From: Pseudochrobactrum asaccharolyticum
GTDB lineage: Bacteria > Pseudomonadota > Alphaproteobacteria > Rhizobiales > Rhizobiaceae
Length of the DNA: 64,000 bases
Reading direction: 5' to 3'
Assembly: GCF_003314995.1 (NCBI RefSeq)
Contig: NZ_QNRH01000005.1
Location: 130,633-194,632, forward strand
Positions 24,014-33,873 of this stretch are shown one piece after another. The translations under genes and the position numbers were made by a program. Every line of letters starts with the position of its first letter. The first letter of the stretch is position 1. The notes below the pieces were generated by a model, which searched no databases, had not been told where the DNA came from, and was given only the letters and a program-made list of their open reading frames with translations.

Positions 24014-25414
24014 TTAGTCGAGTGCCTTGACGATATTTTCAACCATCTTCTTCGCATCAGCAAACAGCATCATGGTATTGTCACGGAAGAACAATTCATT
24101 CTCAACACCCGCATAGCCTGAGCCCATGCCGCGCTTGATAAACAGCACCGTTCCTGCCTTATCCACATCGAGGATTGGCATACCGAAGATCGGAGATTGC
24201 GGATCAGTCTTAGCCGCCGGATTGGTCACGTCATTCGCCCCGATCACGAAAGCCACATCGGCCTGTGCGAATTCAGAGTTGATATCTTCGAGCTCGAAGA
24301 CCTCATCATAAGGCACATTGGCTTCTGCCAGCAGCACGTTCATATGCCCCGGCATACGGCCTGCCACCGGATGAATGGCATATTTGACCTCAACCCCCTC
24401 TTCCTTCAGCTTGTCAGCCATTTCACGCAGCGCATGCTGTGCCTGAGCCACCGCCATACCATAACCCGGTACGATGATAACCTTGGCAGCATTTTTCATG
24501 ATGAAAGCCGCATCATCTGCCGAGCCCTGCTTGACCGGACGCTGCTCCACTTCACCCGCTGCACCAGCAGCAGATGTATCACCACCGAAACCACCAAGGA
24601 TCACGGAGATAAACGAGCGGTTCATGCCCTTACACATAATATAAGACAGGATCGCACCGGAAGACCCAACCAGCGCACCGGTGATAATCAGCGCCAGATT
24701 GCCCAGCGTAAAGCCGATACCCGCCGCAGCCCAGCCGGAATAGGAGTTGAGCATTGACACAACCACCGGCATATCCGCGCCACCAATCGGAATAATAATC
24801 AGCACGCCGAACAACAGCGACAACACGACAATCGCCCAGAACACCAGATAGCTCTCGGTCATTGCCAGCGCCACAACCAGCACCACAATAGCAATCGCTA
24901 ATACTGCATTGATCACATGGCGCGACGGCAGCATGATCGGCTTACCCGACATGCGTCCGTCCAGCTTGAGATAGGCAATAATAGATCCGGTAAAGGTAAT
25001 CGCACCGATAGCCACACCGAGCGACATTTCCACCAGCGCCTGCGCATGGATAGTGCCAACTTCACCAATGCCGAAAGAATGCGGCGAATAGAGAGCCGCA
25101 GCGGCCACCATCACGGCTGCAAGACCAACCAGCGAGTGGAAAAAAGCCACCAGCTGCGGCATGGCTGTCATCGCAATGCGCTTGGCCACAACGGCACCGA
25201 TACCGCCACCGATCACCAAACCTAATACAATCAGCGCTAGGCCTTTAAAGGACGGCTGTGCCAATACCAGCGTCGTGACAATGGCAATGCCCATACCGAG
25301 CATGCCGTAAAAATTGCCCTGACGGCTGGTCGTCGGATGAGAAAGCCCGCGCAATGCCAGAATAAACAGCACGCCGGAAACGAGATAAAAAAAGGCTGCC
25401 AGATTAACACTCAT
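24014..25414 (-). CDS. pntB: Proton-translocating NAD(P) transhydrogenase, beta subunit
   Basis: 466-residue membrane subunit with about nine transmembrane segments in the first 280 residues and the NADP(H)-binding domain III at the C-terminus (IIVPGYGMAVAQAQHA; later GANDVTNPAA). It drives hydride transfer from NADH to NADP+ using the proton gradient, supplying NADPH. ATG 25414 has GAGGGG upstream; an in-frame start five codons earlier is weaker. It follows pntAB by 11 bases. Confidence 0.95.
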   Translation of the reverse strand: MSVNLAAFFYLVSGVLFILALRGLSHPTTSRQGNFYGMLGMGIAIVTTLVLAQPSFKGLALIVLGLVIGGGIGAVVAKRIAMTAMPQLVAFFHSLVGLAAVMVAAAALYSPHSFGIGEVGTIHAQALVEMSLGVAIGAITFTGSIIAYLKLDGRMSGKPIMLPSRHVINAVLAIAIVVLVVALAMTESYLVFWAIVVLSLLFGVLIIIPIGGADMPVVVSMLNSYSGWAAAGIGFTLGNLALIITGALVGSSGAILSYIMCKGMNRSFISVILGGFGGDTSAAGAAGEVEQRPVKQGSADDAAFIMKNAAKVIIVPGYGMAVAQAQHALREMADKLKEEGVEVKYAIHPVAGRMPGHMNVLLAEANVPYDEVFELEDINSEFAQADVAFVIGANDVTNPAAKTDPQSPIFGMPILDVDKAGTVLFIKRGMGSGYAGVENELFFRDNTMMLFADAKKMVENIVKALD

Positions 25415-25425
25415 ATCCAAGCCCC

Positions 25426-25842
25426 TCACTTATCTTTTTTCTTATACATGGCGAGCATGCGTTGTGTGACCAGAAAGCCGCCAAAGATATTGACGCTGGC
25501 CAGCACCAGAGCAACAAAGCCAAAACCTGTTGCCCAGCCGGACAGGGAAAGCCCGACGGCTAACAGTGCGCCGACAACAATCACCGAGGAAATCGCATTG
25601 GTCACCGCCATCAAAGGCGTGTGCAAAGCAGGTGTTACCGACCAGACGACGTAATAGCCGACAAAGATCGACAATACAAAGATCGCCAGCTGAAACACAA
25701 AAGGATCAATCACACCACCGCTGGCAACATGCACAGCATTACTGATTGAGTCTGAACTGCCCAGACTTTCCGCAGCAGCCCTCAGATTTTCAACGGCTTT
25801 ATCGAGACCGCCCAGTGCCTCATTCAAAGAATCCGCACTCAT
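25426..25842 (-). CDS. pntAB: NAD(P) transhydrogenase, alpha-2 (membrane) subunit
   Basis: 138-residue subunit carrying the three to four membrane helices that are fused to the alpha subunit in enterobacteria but separate in alphaproteobacteria such as Rhodospirillum. The conserved [19 protein letters not shown] segment is present. The N-terminal ~40 residues are polar. Its ATG overlaps the pntAA stop by four bases. Confidence 0.93.
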   Translation of the reverse strand: MSADSLNEALGGLDKAVENLRAAAESLGSSDSISNAVHVASGGVIDPFVFQLAIFVLSIFVGYYVVWSVTPALHTPLMAVTNAISSVIVVGALLAVGLSLSGWATGFGFVALVLASVNIFGGFLVTQRMLAMYKKKDK

Positions 25843-27164
25843 GCCTCATCTCCTTTATTTCCGGCCTCTGTTCCGGTCTTCTTGCGCACAGTGGTTTTAA
25901 CAGCCGGTTTTGCCGTCTCTTTTGCTGTTACCGGCTTCTTCGGCGCAGCTTTTTTCACCGGCGCTTTCTTTGGCGCAGGCTTGGCTGCGGCTTCTGCTTT
26001 CTTGACCGGTTCAGCTTTTTCCGCGACGACAGCCACATTGGCAAATGCCGGATGCACAATGGCTCCCTGATGGGTCAGTGCCGTTGCTTTAACGAGTTCA
26101 TCCTCAAGATTAATGACAACCTGCTTGGTCTCTTTGTCGATCAACGTCTCAAGGAAAGCGAACAGATTGCGGGCGTAAAGCTGCGAAGCAGATGCAGCAA
26201 TACGACCGGCTGTATTCATATGACCGACAATTTTCACACCGTCTTTTGTCGTCACCTGTCCGGCAACGGCACCTTCCACATTACCGCCGCGTTCAACCGC
26301 CAGATCAACCAGCACAGAGCCCGGTTTCATACTGGCAACCATCGCCGCACTGACCAGTTTTGGTGCAGCACGCCCCGGAATAAGCGCCGTCGTGATCACA
26401 ATATCCTGCTTGGCAATATGGTCAGCCACGAGTGCCGCCTGCTTTGCCTGATAGTCTTTCGACATTTCCTTGGCATAGCCACCGGCGGTTTCAGCCGCTT
26501 TAAATTCTTCGTCCTCAACGGCCACAAATTTCGCACCGAGCGACGCAACCTGCTCTTTCGCTGCCGGACGCACGTCCGTCGCCGTAACCACAGCACCGAG
26601 ACGTCGTGCAGTCGCAATTGCCTGCAGACCAGCAACACCCGCCCCCATGACAAAGACTTTGGCAGCTGGCACAGTCCCCGCAGCTGTCATCATCATCGGC
26701 ATTGCGCGGTCATATTCTGACGCTGCATCAATCACCGCCTGATAACCGGCAAGGTTAGCCTGCGACGACAGCACATCCATAACCTGCGCACGGGTAATAC
26801 GCGGCATGAACTCCATCGTAAAAGCTGTCAGGCCAGCCTGTGCGATCGCAGCAACACTATCCTCATGACCATAAGGATCAAGCATTGCGATCAGCACCGC
26901 ACCGATCTTGTAATTTTTCAATTCGGTCTGTGAGGGGCGGCGTAATTTAAGAATAATATCTGCGGTTTTAATATCGGTGGTTTTACCAATCGTAGCACCG
27001 GCCTCAGCATAGGCCTGATCGGTAATGCGGGACTGCGTACCTGCAGCACTTTCGACAATGATCTTAAATCCGTAACTAATCAGCTTCTTCACGGTTTCCG
27101 GCGTCGCCGCCACCCGTGTTTCAACCGGATCAGTTTCAACAGGAATGAATATTACCTGAGACAA
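25839..27164 (-). CDS. pntAA: NAD(P) transhydrogenase, alpha-1 (NAD-binding) subunit with Lys/Ala/Pro-rich tail
   Basis: 441-residue soluble domain I, which binds NAD(H). Conserved parts include [14 protein letters not shown] near the start, the NAD fold [22 protein letters not shown] and the RPAAKEQV loop. The catalytic domain ends near VVAEKAEP. It is followed by about 55 residues dominated by Lys, Ala and Pro (repeated KKAP, KKAA, KKP), which the Rhodospirillum protein lacks. I chose TTG 27164 because GAGGG is seven bases upstream and the protein then begins SQVIFIP, like relatives. An in-frame TTG at 27191 would add nine residues. It is the first gene of the pnt operon. Confidence 0.9.
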   Translation of the reverse strand: MSQVIFIPVETDPVETRVAATPETVKKLISYGFKIIVESAAGTQSRITDQAYAEAGATIGKTTDIKTADIILKLRRPSQTELKNYKIGAVLIAMLDPYGHEDSVAAIAQAGLTAFTMEFMPRITRAQVMDVLSSQANLAGYQAVIDAASEYDRAMPMMMTAAGTVPAAKVFVMGAGVAGLQAIATARRLGAVVTATDVRPAAKEQVASLGAKFVAVEDEEFKAAETAGGYAKEMSKDYQAKQAALVADHIAKQDIVITTALIPGRAAPKLVSAAMVASMKPGSVLVDLAVERGGNVEGAVAGQVTTKDGVKIVGHMNTAGRIAASASQLYARNLFAFLETLIDKETKQVVINLEDELVKATALTHQGAIVHPAFANVAVVAEKAEPVKKAEAAAKPAPKKAPVKKAAPKKPVTAKETAKPAVKTTVRKKTGTEAGNKGDEA

Positions 27165-27359
27165 AACTGCCCTCACTTTCCTTATCCCCAATCAAGTCAA
27201 AATCTGCCCGGCTTCCTCACCAGGCACAATTTTAGACGAGCGCAGTAAATCACGGAAAAATCAGGCCGCAATAGTTAATATGCAAAAAATCTCTGATGTG
27301 ATCGAAAATACGCATTTAAGTCAGCCTTACTGACCCGTGAGCACCCCATAATGCTTAAA

Positions 27360-27388
27360 AATTATACCGCCCTGAAGGCGGCATAATT
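27360..27388 (-). terminator. Hairpin downstream of the subunit IV gene
   Basis: AATTAT-CCGCC / GGCGG-ATAATT with one mismatched pair of bases, 49 bases after the coxIV-type stop. The T run is poor, so termination is only probable. Confidence 0.45.
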
Positions 27389-27436
27389 AAACTTTGAATA
27401 TATCCGGCTCTCTGTCCGACGAAGAACAGCGCAATC

Positions 27437-27655
27437 TCACATGAGAAAAACAGCGGCAGCCATAATCAATGCAAATAAGATAATCCCTGAGAACCAGCCA
27501 GCCGCAAAAAAAGCAAATGCCATTGAGGCCATGAGAGCGACAAGCACAGTTGTTCCCCACTTCACCAGAAAGGTAAAGCCGTGATAAGTCCGCTCATGCT
27601 CCGGATAGTCCATCTGCGCACCAAGCTCTGCCGGACCATGCTGAATTTCTGCCAT
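27437..27655 (-). CDS. aa3-type cytochrome c oxidase subunit IV
   Basis: 72-residue small membrane protein. A polar N-terminus with MDYPEHERTYHGF, a motif typical of the aa3-oxidase subunit IV family, is followed by hydrophobic segments from about residue 27 to the end. ATG 27655 has GGGGAGG nine bases upstream; a start six codons earlier is in frame but unlikely. In many rhizobia this gene sits, as here, just upstream of pntAA, away from the main oxidase operon. Confidence 0.85.
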   Translation of the reverse strand: MAEIQHGPAELGAQMDYPEHERTYHGFTFLVKWGTTVLVALMASMAFAFFAAGWFSGIILFALIMAAAVFLM

Positions 27656-27809
27656 ATCTTTATTCCTCCCCAAAGATATCTTCCTTTACGGCCGTCTTCC
27701 GGTTCAGAAATCTTGTAAGAGCAATTGATCACAATTTTCCCATAATAGGCAAGCCCAGTTCACAGGCAATGTTGCGACAATCTGCTGCAATGCCTGTTGC
27801 TGTGCCGGA

Positions 27810-28556
27810 TCAGACACCCAATCCCGTATATTTGGCCGTTGGCAGGATAGTCAGCGGCACATTGCCGGCGCGCATGTCAGCAAACATATTCCGGCGCTCA
27901 TGGGGTTGTGACTTAAAGAACGGAAAACGTACTGCAACCGCATCGCGGATTGAGCTAACAGCAGCAGCCCCCAGTCCCACCTGAATACCATAGCCTTCAT
28001 GATCGCGCGGATCGGCCAGCATTTGCGAACCGAAAATGCGCTTATAAAATGCCATATGCTCGGGCTTGACCGCCGCCAGACAAAAACTGGCATTGAAATA
28101 TTCCGACGCCATCGCGGCAATACGCAAAGTCAGATAAGGAATTGCGGGAAATTCGGCGAGATAAGCTGGATCAGCCGCAAAACGTGTCGGGTCAACAAAG
28201 CTCATATTATTATCGAGCATCGGCCCCAGAATATCCGGAAATAATTTGGCACTGGTACCAATCCGGTGGTCTGCCGTAATATGATGCACGCGCAAAGTGC
28301 TAACCAGAATATTGTCGACATAGACGCCATAGACATAGGCCTGATGGTCGCGGTCAACCTCATCAATGATCGTGCCCAGAAAATTATCGTCCATGACATT
28401 GCGTGTCATATAGGAACGATAGCGCAAACGGCCGATCTCCTCGAGATCCTCCGCGTGTATAACCCGCCGGTATTCCACTCGATCCAGAAACTCCAGCATA
28501 TGCCGGGCAAAATTCGATATGGATGGTGCTTTCGCAACCGGTTGAGAGACTGCCAT
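27810..28556 (-). CDS. FeeM-like N-acyl amino acid synthase / GNAT-fold acyltransferase
   Basis: 248-residue protein resembling the GNAT-related acyltransferases that include FeeM N-acyl amino acid synthases and, more distantly, acyl-homoserine lactone synthases. Supporting features are RLRYRSYMTRNVMDDNFLG near residue 43, STLRVHHITADHRIG near 87, LTLRIAAMASEYF and AAVKPEHMAFYKRIFG. The probable product would be an N-acylated amino acid made from acyl-ACP, a lipid or signal precursor; this is inferred. It lies 376 bases downstream of a GGDEF/EAL gene on the same strand. No acyl carrier protein is next to it. Confidence 0.55.
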   Translation of the reverse strand: MAVSQPVAKAPSISNFARHMLEFLDRVEYRRVIHAEDLEEIGRLRYRSYMTRNVMDDNFLGTIIDEVDRDHQAYVYGVYVDNILVSTLRVHHITADHRIGTSAKLFPDILGPMLDNNMSFVDPTRFAADPAYLAEFPAIPYLTLRIAAMASEYFNASFCLAAVKPEHMAFYKRIFGSQMLADPRDHEGYGIQVGLGAAAVSSIRDAVAVRFPFFKSQPHERRNMFADMRAGNVPLTILPTAKYTGLGV

Positions 28557-28932
28557 AAATTATCGTCCGCCACCAATAAACTAAAGCTATGGTGCAGCCA
28601 TTTCCCAATGCTTCTGTGCAGCCAGGCACATTGCATATGCTATCCGTTTTAAGAAGTGGCAATTCAAGCCAAATCTAAAATACAACATATTTTCAAAGCA
28701 CTAACCTGCCCTCACAGTTCACTGCTTTGCAAAATATCAAACGTTGGAAACAGCAACATCCCTTTCGGGCCTCACCGTACATATTTGCCCGCTGACAGCA
28801 ATTCGCAAATATGCTGGTAACCATTTCTCTTAATACGGGGAAAAAGCAAGTACCCGATGAGACGCAACTGATATTTTTTGCATTTACGTGCAAAGAATTT
28901 GTGTTTACGGAGATATATCTTTCAAAGCGCCG
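28557..28932. other. Intergenic region upstream of the FeeM-like gene
   Basis: 376 bases, AT-rich toward 28850-28932, with no credible ORF. GTGCAGCCA occurs twice (28591 and 28616). It presumably holds the leftward promoter of the acyltransferase gene. No terminator with a T run was seen for the GGDEF/EAL gene. Confidence 0.4.
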
Positions 28933-31257
28933 TTAAAATGATGACAATCCGTCGGTCTCAGCAGTGACTTTATAGCCCTTGGGCGTGATCGTCAGTGACT
29001 GTTCAAGCTGCGCATTAATCTCTGCTGCGCTCAGCGGCGTGCCTAACAAGAAGCCCTGAACCAGATCAGCACCACCGGTGCCACGGATCAGCTTCAGCTG
29101 CTCTTCAGTTTCCACGCCCTCAATCGTCACGCCGAAACCCAGCTCATGGGAAAGCTGCGTAACCCCGCGAAGCAACATGAAAGCACGGCGATCAGTCACG
29201 ATATCGCGCACGAAAGAACGGTCAACTTTGACCTTAGTCAGTGGCAATGTGTTCAGATAGCTCAGGCTGGAATAACCGGTGCCGAAATCATCAAGCGCAA
29301 TATTAATGCCAGAGTTTTTCAGCTTTTGCAGCATTTCACAGGTTTTCAAACGATCACTGATAATCGCGCTTTCCGTCACTTCTACTTCCAGCAAATAGGA
29401 TGGCAATTGTGCTTTCTGCAAAGCATCTACCACCATGTCGACAATGCCGTTATTTTTCAGATCAATCGCTGAAAGATTGACTGAAACACCGATCTTATGT
29501 CCCCAGCTTGCACAATCCTCACAAGCGCGGCGCAACATGAATTGCGTCAGCTCGGTGATAATGCCCATTTCTTCAGCCAGCGGAATATAATCAGCAGGGC
29601 CGATTGGTCCCAGTTGCGGATGATGCCAGCGTGACAGTGCTTCCACCGCGACGATACGCAAAGAGTTAAGGCTGACAATCGGCTGATAAACAACCGTCAG
29701 ACTGCCCGCATTCACCGCTTCGCGCAGATCATTTTTCAGCTTTTGCCGTGAGCGGTATTTAGTATCCATCGCTTCAACAAAAGCGACCCAGCGGTCATGT
29801 TCACTGCTTTTGGCTTCATAGAGAGCGAGATCCGCATTCACATGCAAACCGCGCAGATCCAGATTTTTTGTAACGTCAACCGCCACACCGGCGCTGATAT
29901 CGAGATAAATCTGCTGTGAAGCAAATTCATAAACGCCGCACAGGAAGGAAATAACCTCATCCATCACGGTGTTGATATGCGCGCGGTTCTTTATCCCCTG
30001 AATGAACAGCACGAACTCGTCACCGCCAAAACGCGATGCCACAAAGCGCTGCGGATCAAGGCCTGCCATGCGTTCGGCAAACTGTCGCAACAATTCATCG
30101 CCGGCATGATGACCGTAAGTATCATTCACATGCTTGAAATGATTGAGATCGATGACAGCTAAGGCCACCAGATCATCCGGCTTATTACCGGTTGTCAGCG
30201 AGCGAACCAGCGTTTCAAAATAGAAGCGGTTCGGCAGTCCTGTCAGGCCATCATAGCGTGCCATATGCTGAATTTGTGCCTCGGCCTCAATGCGACCGGT
30301 CACATCGTCAAAAATCAGCACTGCCCCTTCTTCGCGACGCTGATTGCACATCACTTCGATGTAACGCTCATCGCCAAACTGAAAAACATCGCGCTGACGG
30401 CGTCCCTCAAGCAGGTCATCAATGCGCATACGCACATTATCCAGCTCTTCACGCGGAAACAGGCCATGTTTGCTGCAATAACGCAGCACAACCTCAAAAG
30501 ACCGGTTAAGCAGGCTGATATTCTGCGAAATATTAAGCATATCCCGCACCTGCTTATTGACCACGGCTATCGCAGCGCGGCCATCCAGCATCACCAGTCC
30601 TTGCGGCATATTATTCAATGCACTGTCAAAACGGCTGACAACAGTACTCAGACGGCGCTCATTCATCACCGCTGCAAAGAGTGACTGGCGCAGGCCGTTG
30701 GCCATCTGAATATTGCTGAGAAAATACGGCACCAATAATGCGCCGATAATAATATGAAAAATACTATTGGTTAAAACAAAGCCCGCGAGAACGGGCAAAA
30801 GAGCACAGACTGACATCATGACCACCGCATTACGTGAAGCGTAATTGCGGCCGACAATCGAAACGACCGATGCCAGAAGCACAGCCAGACTGGCAAGTTC
30901 GGCGAAAGAATCACTGATGATGTAAGTGCTGTAAAAACACAGAAGCCCCAGCAACAGACAAATCGCGCAGGCACCGATCAGATAGTGCAGCTCCCAGCGG
31001 TTGATTTTATCATGCGATAATTTGCTGAAATCTTCCCTGTCGAAAAGATACATATCCAGCATACGGATGCTGGTGAACAGGGCAAACAAGCCCGCAAAGC
31101 CTAGGAAAACAGTGTCGTTGGTTTTTAAATAAATCACCGCGCAGGTCAGCAGATGCGCCGCCAACCCGAACCATAAAGTTTCACGATTGCCGTATAACGC
31201 TCTGACAAATGACAGGCGAACATCCACCGGAATATTGGTTTTAAATAACCACGTCAT
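28933..31257 (-). CDS. Membrane-bound GGDEF/EAL cyclic-di-GMP enzyme
   Basis: 774-residue protein with six to seven hydrophobic segments in residues 1-195 (a MASE-like sensor), a PAS-like region around 205-320, a GGDEF domain (RFGGDEFVLF intact, about 330-490) and an EAL domain (about 510-760). The phosphodiesterase residues look complete: EALSRW, the NLSA asparagine, EVEVTES, LDDFGTGYSS, the KVDRSF lysine, EGVETEEQ and QGF. Both synthesis and breakdown of cyclic-di-GMP are thus possible; the net activity cannot be predicted. ATG 31257 has GGGAG upstream. The signal sensed is unknown. Confidence 0.92.
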   Translation of the reverse strand: MTWLFKTNIPVDVRLSFVRALYGNRETLWFGLAAHLLTCAVIYLKTNDTVFLGFAGLFALFTSIRMLDMYLFDREDFSKLSHDKINRWELHYLIGACAICLLLGLLCFYSTYIISDSFAELASLAVLLASVVSIVGRNYASRNAVVMMSVCALLPVLAGFVLTNSIFHIIIGALLVPYFLSNIQMANGLRQSLFAAVMNERRLSTVVSRFDSALNNMPQGLVMLDGRAAIAVVNKQVRDMLNISQNISLLNRSFEVVLRYCSKHGLFPREELDNVRMRIDDLLEGRRQRDVFQFGDERYIEVMCNQRREEGAVLIFDDVTGRIEAEAQIQHMARYDGLTGLPNRFYFETLVRSLTTGNKPDDLVALAVIDLNHFKHVNDTYGHHAGDELLRQFAERMAGLDPQRFVASRFGGDEFVLFIQGIKNRAHINTVMDEVISFLCGVYEFASQQIYLDISAGVAVDVTKNLDLRGLHVNADLALYEAKSSEHDRWVAFVEAMDTKYRSRQKLKNDLREAVNAGSLTVVYQPIVSLNSLRIVAVEALSRWHHPQLGPIGPADYIPLAEEMGIITELTQFMLRRACEDCASWGHKIGVSVNLSAIDLKNNGIVDMVVDALQKAQLPSYLLEVEVTESAIISDRLKTCEMLQKLKNSGINIALDDFGTGYSSLSYLNTLPLTKVKVDRSFVRDIVTDRRAFMLLRGVTQLSHELGFGVTIEGVETEEQLKLIRGTGGADLVQGFLLGTPLSAAEINAQLEQSLTITPKGYKVTAETDGLSSF

Positions 31258-31762
31258 TTGTTACTGCTCCCCCTTGCGGGGAAGTATGCCCAAAATACTT
31301 TAAAAATTAGTATCAATTTTTTCTACTTTTAAGTGTTTTCACATTAAAATCAACGCCATAGGTTGTTAATGCTGTGACAGGCTTAGTATGAATTATAACT
31401 ATAAAAATATATTTAAAAATTCTGCTATACGCAGCACCATGGCACTACAATGCAAATCAGCACGGCAGCAGTCGTTTTTTAGCCGGATTTCTCAGCTTTG
31501 CAAGCTGTGATTATCCTTAAACACGCGCTTCTGACACGCATATCAGACCCGATGCAATTATGCTTTCAAATCATTCCGGCCATTAGAAAATCAGTTTCCA
31601 ATCTACCCGCTTTGCAGTAGAAAATGCAAAGCCTGAAAGCTGATGATCCGGCCTGCTTGCAATACCGGCCATAGTTTCAATCCGGCTCTTTCAATTGTCA
31701 CCCTGTTCTGTGCCAATGATTGCCCTGCTGCCACGCGCAACCACGACAAGGCCTGTTTTATC
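31258..31762. other. Divergent intergenic region
   Basis: 505 bases between the GGDEF/EAL gene and the PuuD-like gene, AT-rich at 31290-31430, with no credible ORF. A hairpin-like CCCCCTTGCGGGG lies in the 5' leader of the GGDEF/EAL gene at 31268-31280. The PuuD-like reading frame is open back to 31643, but the composition and lack of homology there argue against coding. Confidence 0.4.
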
Positions 31763-32521
31763 ATGCAGAAATCCCGCCCTTTGATTGCTGTCACCTCCGA
31801 TATTCGTGATATTGACGGCAATAACTGGCATGCCACGCCATCCGAATATATTACGGCGCTTGCAGAAGTTGCCGAAGTTACGCCGCTGCTCGTTCCCAAC
31901 CTGCGCGAGAAAATTGATCATGACGCACTTTTTGCTGCCGTCCATGGACTGCTGATCACCGGCTCTCGCTCCAATGTGCATCCGGAATATTACGGACAGG
32001 AAGCCACCGAGCAACATGGCCCGTTTGATCCGGATCGCGATGCAACCACTCTGCCGCTGATCCGTGCAGCAATAGAACGCGGTATTCCGGTTCTCGGCAT
32101 CTGCCGCGGTCTGCAGGAAATGAATGTAGCGCTTGGCGGTTCACTGGCCAATGACATTCAGGAGCTGGACGGTAAAAATGACCATCGCGCACCGGTTTCC
32201 ACCATCCGCGATGAACGCTATGCCATTTGCCATCCGGTTGAAGTCACTGAAAATTCCTGCCTCGCAGCCATTCTGGAAAGCAGCAGCATTAACACCAATT
32301 CGGTGCACCGTCAGGCGATTGATCGCCTGTCTGATAAGCTCTCTGCTGAGGCCGTTGCAGAAGACGGAACGGTTGAAGCTGTCACCGTGAAAACCGCTCA
32401 GGATTTTGCGCTGGCTGTGCAGTGGCATCCGGAATACTGGGTGCGAAGTGATGCTCCTTCGGCAAAAATCTTCCACGCTTTCGGTGATGCCGTCCGCAAA
32501 CATGCCGGTATCACAAAATAA
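31763..32521 (+). CDS. Class I glutamine amidotransferase, gamma-glutamyl-GABA hydrolase type
   Basis: 252-residue peptidase C26-family hydrolase resembling PuuD, which releases GABA from gamma-glutamyl-GABA in putrescine breakdown. The catalytic cysteine is in GICRGLQEMNVALGG, and the His-Glu pair in VQWHPEYW. ATG 31763 (MQKSRPLIAVTSD) begins at the conserved first strand. No other puu genes are nearby, so the substrate is unproven. A bidirectional terminator separates it from the convergent LacI gene. Confidence 0.8.
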   Translation: MQKSRPLIAVTSDIRDIDGNNWHATPSEYITALAEVAEVTPLLVPNLREKIDHDALFAAVHGLLITGSRSNVHPEYYGQEATEQHGPFDPDRDATTLPLIRAAIERGIPVLGICRGLQEMNVALGGSLANDIQELDGKNDHRAPVSTIRDERYAICHPVEVTENSCLAAILESSSINTNSVHRQAIDRLSDKLSAEAVAEDGTVEAVTVKTAQDFALAVQWHPEYWVRSDAPSAKIFHAFGDAVRKHAGITK

Positions 32522-32532
32522 ACAATGCAATC

Positions 32533-32570
32533 AACCTGATTTAAAAAAAGCCGCAGCTTCGTAGAACTGC
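32533..32570. terminator. Bidirectional terminator
   Basis: AAAAAAAGCCGCAG (32533-32546) / CTGCGGCTTTTTTT (32557-32570), a perfect 14-bp arm with T runs on both strands, serving the convergent PuuD-like and LacI-family genes. Confidence 0.9.
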
Positions 32571-32601
32571 GGCTTTTTTTATTATTCATTCATCAATTTG
32601 T

Positions 32602-33615
32602 TCAATTCGGCTTGCTGGTGGATTGGCGAATATGCAGTTCAGGTTTGATCAGCGGCTGATCACTGTGCATTTCAACACCGTTCAGCTGATCCAGCAGCGC
32701 GCGGGCAGCCTGACGTCCGACTTCGCGCTGGCCGTTCCACACTGTTGTCAGCGCCGGAGTGGCAATTGCCGCTTCTTCCAGATCATCATAACCGGTCACG
32801 GAGATATCTTCACCCGGCACCAGACCGGCACGGGCAATACCATTCATCAGGCCGATAGCGACCAGATCATTCCAGCACACTGCTGCAGTCGGCTTATCTT
32901 TCAGAGACAGGAATTGCGGCGCAACCTCAAAACCGCCCTGCTTGGTGCGCGGTCCCGGAATACGCCATTCCGGCTTCACAGTCAGACCGGCTTTTTCCAT
33001 GGCGTTAACATAACCCTGATAGCGATCGCGACCGGTTGAGGTCTGATCTGTACCGCCGATCATTGCGATGCGGGTATGTCCTAGAGAAATCAGATGGTTG
33101 GTTGCGAGACTGATGCCATAGGCATCATCGCCACGAAACACCGGCACATCTGCGCCTTCAACATTACGGGCAATGAGAACAACCGGAAGACCGTTATTTT
33201 CTGCCAGCTCAATATCTTCGGCTGGTGTACCGATAGCCGGTGACATAATCACGCCATCCGCGCCAAGCTGCAAAAGCGTATCAACAAATGTACGCTGTTT
33301 CTCCAGCTGATCATAATGGTTGCTGAGAATGAATGTCTGGCGGGAACGGTCAAGTTCGGTTTCGATTGAGCGCAGAATTTCGGCAAAAAACGGGTTCATA
33401 ATATCATGAACGACAACGCCGATAATTCCGGAACGGGATGTGCGAAGAGAGGCTGCGCGGCGGTTATAAATATAGCCGATCGTGCGGGCATATTCCTTAA
33501 TACGGTCACGGGTCTGATCCGCCACCAAAGGACTGTCACGCAATGCCAGAGAAACCGTGGCCGTTGATACGCCAAGCGCATCAGCAATCGTTGAAAGTTT
33601 GATTTTCTGGGCCAA
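32602..33615 (-). CDS. LacI-family transcriptional regulator
   Basis: 337-residue repressor with an N-terminal helix-turn-helix (KLSTIADALGVSTATVSLAL) and hinge RRAASLRTSRSG, followed by a periplasmic-binding-like sugar-sensing domain (VVVHDIMNPFFAEIL; VTGYDDLEEAAIATP). The start is TTG at 33615, the only plausible start before the HTH, with AGGGGCGG upstream. No sugar transport or catabolic operon is adjacent, so the target is unknown. Confidence 0.88.
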   Translation of the reverse strand: MAQKIKLSTIADALGVSTATVSLALRDSPLVADQTRDRIKEYARTIGYIYNRRAASLRTSRSGIIGVVVHDIMNPFFAEILRSIETELDRSRQTFILSNHYDQLEKQRTFVDTLLQLGADGVIMSPAIGTPAEDIELAENNGLPVVLIARNVEGADVPVFRGDDAYGISLATNHLISLGHTRIAMIGGTDQTSTGRDRYQGYVNAMEKAGLTVKPEWRIPGPRTKQGGFEVAPQFLSLKDKPTAAVCWNDLVAIGLMNGIARAGLVPGEDISVTGYDDLEEAAIATPALTTVWNGQREVGRQAARALLDQLNGVEMHSDQPLIKPELHIRQSTSKPN

Positions 33616-33873
33616 AAGCCAACCGCCCCTTATTGAACAAACATATCCGCTGTCACGATGTCCACCAACAGATCATTCTGCTATCTGCAGTGTTCATCCC
33701 ATCTCTGCTTATCAAGCTCTAGATTATCCTTAAACAAATAGCGAGCCGGTTTTTTGCATCTTGTCTGGCAAATTATGCATTAAAGCCATTTCAGGTGAAA
33801 ATACGAAGCGGTTTTACGAAGATAAAACACCCATTACTGCACAATTTGCACGCATTATTGATACTGAACAAAC

